Shown here piece after piece: positions 61,601 through 64,000 of a stretch of 64,000 nt of DNA; positions within the stretch are counted from its first letter, which is position 1, and every line of letters begins with the position of its first letter. The notes under the pieces are model-generated. The model worked only from the letters and a program-made list of their open reading frames with translations. It was not told the DNA's origin and did not search any database. Source of the DNA: Mytilus galloprovincialis (lineage: Eukaryota; Mollusca; Bivalvia; Mytilida; Mytilidae); NCBI RefSeq assembly GCF_965363235.1, contig NC_134843.1:92537795-92601794 (forward strand), given 5' to 3'. Position numbers and translations under genes: made by a program.

Positions 61601-63397
61601 CCTATTTTATACTAGACTGATAAATATATATTTTACTCATAGTTTCATACAAACGAGCCGGAAAAAGGAAGTACATTGTACATTTCTGCGCAGGTCCAGG
61701 ATTTCAAAACACGACAAAAAAAAATTTGAACGATTTTGAGTTCATTAGTACAATGAAAAATTCGGGAAATTTTCCTGAATTTTTTTTTTTATTGAATTTT
61801 TTACTGTTATTGGGGACTTCGTCCCCATATAACTATTTATTTTAACAAGATGATCAATCACATAATACTACTAAAATAATAATGAATAACATAATATCTA
61901 ATCAGCATCATGAGCATTGCACATAAACAAGTATCAATGGCAATGAGAAAACTTTGAACATGTTGGAATCGATTCATATTACACAAAAGTACTTATCTCA
62001 AAATAAAGCAAATAAATGTGTTTTATTCTTTCTCCCATTAGTTTACCTTGAATACTCAATTACACAAATGTGTAAAACATATAAAACCAAATACATTTTA
62101 CTGTAAATTTATTGTCCTTTATAAATTTATAATAAAGATGTCATTATATATATAAAAGACCAGGTGTTGTGCGTTTGAACTGACCCGTTACCCACATATT
62201 CCTATAGAGTTTGATGCCTATACAGAATTTTAATGAGAATACGTATAACTTACAGACAGATACTCTGTATATTTAGACAATATACGTATAGTGTCTTGAA
62301 ATATGAAATTTATTTGTATGAGGCTTAGAAACGGGAAAATGCGAGGTTCTACCGAGCAGTTTCCCGTTTCGTGCCGAATACAAATAAATTTCATATTTCA
62401 AGACACTATACGTATATTGTTTTTACATGTTTTATACTGAAATCGATAAAAAAAATTAAAAAATAAAAAAAATATGTAACAAATATTGTTAAAAAAGTGT
62501 TTTGAATTTCCCTCTTGGGGTACCATTTTGGGGTATTTCCCTATGAGCGTAGTCCAGGCGGTAAGACATTGACATATTAAGGGATTAGAAAGGGAAAATG
62601 TACGTAATTAATAACATTTGATAAATATGGTATATAAATAACCAATTTGAAGACATAAAAGTTTAAATTCATAAAAGTTTGACCATTTTTACTTTACGTT
62701 GTCATGGTCGTGATGTGACGTTGTTGATGAAATACAGTAGTTCCGGTAAGGAGGCGGGGCTTATAGGTTAGTTGAGGTCATTGACGTATAAAGCTAACGT
62801 TTATACGTATAGCTTTATCTGTATAGTAAAATAGCTGATTGCAGTATAAAAATGACTCCATAAGTTAACCCAACACCACCAAAGTTATAATACAAATACA
62901 CAAGTGTATTCAATTATACATCTCATGTTGATAAAAACAATTAAAAGTAAGAGAGATGAAAGTAAAAATCTAGTTCTTAACTTCGTTCGTTTGAGTTTAA
63001 CTTCGTTGTAATTTGTATATCTTAGTCTATTACAATTTACATTTCATTTTGGCACTGACTACAACACATGTAGTCCAAATAATTATGACGTCTTGAAAGG
63101 CTATTATATTTTTTTTCTTTGACGCCTTACATCAACGATGTAAGGTGTCAAAGAAAAAAATTATAATAGCCTTTCAAGACGTCATAATTATTTGGACTAC
63201 AACACATGTAGCCTTTTCGGCTACTTTGCCAATGTGTGGAGCAATTTCTGTAGATGCATCCATGATGTCACCTATTTTGTTTGATCAAAGGGATATTGTT
63301 ATATATCTTTCTTTTGTGATATGCATTAAAATAATAACGTTAGCATAAGAAAATCAAGAAAATAAGAAGAAAACAAAAACTGACCATTGGCAGCCAT
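52582..63397 (-). CDS. Coiled-coil protein of unknown function with a heptad minisatellite
   Basis: Seven exons on the - strand (63397-63385, 60861-60781, 60422-60285, 57060-56950, 55317-55267, 54745-53596, 52615-52582) join with consistent phases to give 525 aa. Residues 1-131 are not recognised: a short Met-Ala-Ala start, then SYDRTVEKTRLVRNVITEFT, a His/Pro-containing stretch, VWEKMTDWDQLTPAEQN and LPTVHDYRVFILNWE. Residues about 132-513 are a long, strongly charged coiled coil. Within it, residues 267-396 consist of exact or near-exact seven-residue units (TQLQTEN and QKDSTISELQTET), encoded by 21-bp DNA repeats. It ends QIGAAEE. No signal peptide, membrane segment or catalytic motif. A structural or scaffold role is a guess. 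The gene is convergent with TMEM170A and head-to-head with the open frame at 63563. Confidence 0.85.
53596..54745 (-). CDS. Coiled-coil gene exon 6 (main coiled coil)
   Basis: Acceptor atttctttcag, donor CAGCT|GTAAGT, phase 1 in and 2 out. About 383 codons of heptad-rich sequence with the internal repeat array at 53952-54341. Confidence 0.95.
53952..54341 (-). repeat. Coding minisatellite of 21-bp (heptad) units
   Basis: On the + strand the unit is ttctgtctgtaattgtgtat plus t, repeated singly and inside larger 84- and 126-bp blocks that also contain 'tctgaaatagtgctatctt'. All unit lengths are multiples of 21 bp, so gain or loss of units keeps both reading frame and heptad register. Confidence 0.92.
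55267..55317 (-). CDS. Coiled-coil gene exon 5
   Basis: Acceptor ttctttgcag, donor GAAG|GTAGGC, phase 1 in and 1 out. Encodes KLPTVHDYRVFILNWE. Confidence 0.87.
55439..55854. mobile_element. 416-bp element with ~130-bp inverted ends flanked by TTAA
   Basis: Ends GGTAGCACAATACAAAG / CTTTGTATTGTGCTACC; the inverted match continues, with gaps, to 'aaagaaagaagaaagatc' inside. TTAA stands on both sides (55435-55438 and 55855-55858), the target used by piggyBac-type transposons. It lies in intron 4 of the coiled-coil gene. No coding frame. Confidence 0.75.
56303..56439. mobile_element. 137-bp hairpin element
   Basis: Arms of about 45-50 bp (ctttattgtagttttaacat and 'gggtaggcatta', inverted on the right) around a loop containing 'gcccgagcgatagtgagggc'. 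The outer 'gcaagcta'/'tagcttgc' also pair. Confidence 0.75.
56950..57060 (-). CDS. Coiled-coil gene exon 4
   Basis: Acceptor gtttcttgtag, donor TTTG|GTAAGA, phase 1 in and 1 out. Encodes DWDQLTPAEQN and LAYDEYYPKF. Confidence 0.88.
57430..58450. repeat. Dispersed repeats in intron 3 of the coiled-coil gene
   Basis: Contains 'gttcaaactcataaatcc', aggagaaaaacgacacaaca, 'cacacacagaaacggaccaagc' and 'agtaccgtgacacgtctta'; several segments recur at 58700-58850. Within 58310-58440 the unit 'ttacgtcacatacgatggtgaaaaggcattaaaa' is repeated in tandem two to three times. Non-coding. Confidence 0.65.
58700..58900. repeat. Second copy of the 'agtaccgtaacacgtctta' repeat
   Basis: It parallels 57560-57690: 'gacaaaatccgatgagaa', 'acaaatataacattaaa', 'tgggatagacaagtaccgt', 'attcacactca'. 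Confidence 0.65.
58986..59770. repeat. Identical 73-bp direct repeats flanking 639 bp
   Basis: 58986-59058 and 59698-59770 are identical, from atgaacatttatgaatccac to taaaactaaaagct. A further 40-bp segment just before the second copy also occurs at 57367-57406. This is recent local shuffling within the intron. Confidence 0.85.
60110..60332. repeat. 116-bp tandem duplication of the end of exon 3 with its donor
   Basis: 60110-60216 and 60226-60332 are near identical. The second contains the functional end of exon 3 and its donor at 60285; the first carries the same 48 coding bases (one amino-acid difference, Gly to Glu) and the same donor at 60169, but no clear acceptor. Confidence 0.88.
60285..60422 (-). 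CDS. Coiled-coil gene exon 3
   Basis: Acceptor cttttacag, donor ACTG|GTAGGT, phase 1 in and 1 out. Its 3' 48 bases and the donor are duplicated 116 bp further on (60169-60216). Confidence 0.87.
60781..60861 (-). CDS. Coiled-coil gene exon 2
   Basis: Acceptor tatatttttcag, donor ACAG|GTATAT, phase 1 in and 1 out. Encodes VVCDSYDRTVEKTRLVRNV. Confidence 0.82.
61371..61827. mobile_element. 457-bp element with TGGGGACGAAGTC ends
   Basis: Left TGGGGACGAAGTC, right GACTTCGTCCCCA, in intron 1 of the coiled-coil gene. The interior holds a 76-codon open frame (61509-61739) without recognisable domain. The target duplication is unclear. Confidence 0.65.
62277..62420. mobile_element. 144-bp hairpin element
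   Basis: Arms of about 43 bp (acaatatacgtatagtgtct and 'tgaaatatgaaatttatttgtat', exactly inverted on the right) continue as 'gaaacgggaaa'/'tttcccgtttc' toward a short loop. Confidence 0.8.
63072..63198. mobile_element. 127-bp hairpin MITE of the AGTCCAAATAATTATGACGT family, copy 3
   Basis: A nearly perfect palindrome over its whole length. ACAACACATGT stands at 63061-63071 and again at 63199-63209, an exact 11-bp target duplication. The 67-codon frame at 63145 is a shadow. It lies about 200 bp inside intron 1 of the coiled-coil gene. Confidence 0.88.
63385..63397 (-). CDS. Coiled-coil gene exon 1 (13 bp)
   Basis: ATG at 63397 in an AAAATGGC context, four codons plus one base (MAAN), donor G|GTCAGT, phase 1. 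Weak because it is so short, but the phase fits exon 2. Confidence 0.6.
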
Positions 63398-63562
63398 TTT
63401 GATACAAATGAATGTTATCGCCGTCTACCGACAATAGTACACACTAACCAAGATGATCAACATGTTAGAAGTACCCCAAAGGATAATAATTTCCTATTAA
63501 ACAACCTGCAAGACAGAGTCTCCAACTTTATTTTACGTCAAAAAAATACACAGTTATCCAAA

Positions 63563-64000
63563 ATGGAAGGAAATTTTAACTTTGAAAATGAAAAGCTTGA
63601 TAAATCACCACCTAAGGCTACACAGGCACCACCATCAGGTCAAAACCAAAATGTACATATACCACAGCAAAATAAAGCGAAACCATCTGTCCAAATTGAT
63701 ACAGATATGAACTTTGAGGAGCACAACACTCCCATACTACCTAGAAATGGCCATCTGCCACAATATACTGGCCCTTTTAATATTCAAAGACCAGAAACAC
63801 ATCATATAATGGGACAACCAATATATTTCCAACCACCTCCGAACATCAACCATCCGCCTCCGAACATTAACCATCCTCTAAAGAAACAAAATATACAGCC
63901 TCAACCTGCTCAAACCATGACCAACTCTAATGCAAGTCAGGATTACCTAACGACAACTACCAATTCTTTTTTAGAGATGAATCGCATGGTAAACAGACTG
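63563..64000 (+). CDS. Partial open frame, Pro/Gln/Asn-rich, unidentified
   Basis: ATG at 63563 is followed by 146 codons without a stop, to the window edge. The frame is in fact open from about 63342, but no ATG comes earlier. The product begins MEGNFNFENEKLDKSPPKAT, is rich in Pro, Gln, Asn and His, contains a short duplicated PPPNINHP, and ends NSFLEMNRMVNRL. No domain is recognised. It starts 166 bp from the ATG of the coiled-coil gene and faces away from it. It may be the first exon of a host gene or the N-terminal part of a transposon protein; the sequence here does not decide. Confidence 0.55.
   Translation, partial: MEGNFNFENEKLDKSPPKATQAPPSGQNQNVHIPQQNKAKPSVQIDTDMNFEEHNTPILPRNGHLPQYTGPFNIQRPETHHIMGQPIYFQPPPNINHPPPNINHPLKKQNIQPQPAQTMTNSNASQDYLTTTTNSFLEMNRMVNRL

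Overview
The window is AT-rich, intron-rich animal DNA, most likely from a bivalve mollusc of the mussel (Mytilus) type. The basis is the exon/intron structure (GT-AG introns of 0.3-4 kb, TGA/TAA stops), metazoan gene families, and many copies of the dispersed repeats I associate with mussel genomes, such as the motif reading 'gagttgtctcattggcaa...ataccacatctt' and the 'atgccccacctacgatagtag' element. No bacterial-style genes, rRNA, functional tRNA or CRISPR array were seen, and no LTR-type element was recognised.

Five genes can be supported, four of them with splice phases that match at every junction. (1) 7518-18826, + strand: eight exons, 846 codons, encoding a degenerate helix-loop-helix segment, a basic stretch, an HMG box and a CW-type zinc finger. 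HLH plus HMG is the layout of MEIOSIN (BHMG1), the meiosis initiator; the CW finger is an unexpected addition. (2) 42441-30219, - strand: eight exons, 294 aa, CFDP1 (BCNT/Swc5), a chromatin-remodelling subunit. (3) 45589-47507, + strand: three exons, 131 aa, TMEM170A, a small ER/nuclear-envelope membrane protein. CFDP1 and TMEM170A are also neighbours in vertebrates, so this is probably an ancient linkage. (4) 63397-52582, - strand: seven exons, 525 aa, an unrecognised N-terminal region followed by a long coiled coil containing a coding heptad minisatellite. (5) 63563-64000, + strand: an open frame running off the window, Pro/Gln/Asn-rich, unidentified.

Layout: 1-7.5 kb repeats upstream of gene 1; 7.5-19 kb gene 1; 19-30 kb intergenic repeats, including a degenerate ~155 bp tandem array; 30-42.4 kb CFDP1, whose introns hold several inverted-repeat elements; 42.4-45.6 kb divergent interval with tRNA-derived SINEs; 45.6-47.5 kb TMEM170A; 47.5-52.6 kb convergent interval with a hAT-like element; 52.6-63.4 kb the coiled-coil gene; 63.4-64 kb the terminal open frame.

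The most unusual signals are: the HLH+HMG+CW protein; a 29-bp minisatellite that begins inside a coding exon of that gene and copies the exon end together with its splice donor; a 1.67-kb element whose inverted ends are arrays of an AAACGTGTCC motif, with its empty site preserved in a nearby duplicate; a polypurine inverted-repeat element in two copies with 6-bp target duplications; and a hairpin family with ~11-bp target duplications. No database search was possible; family names rest on motifs read by eye.
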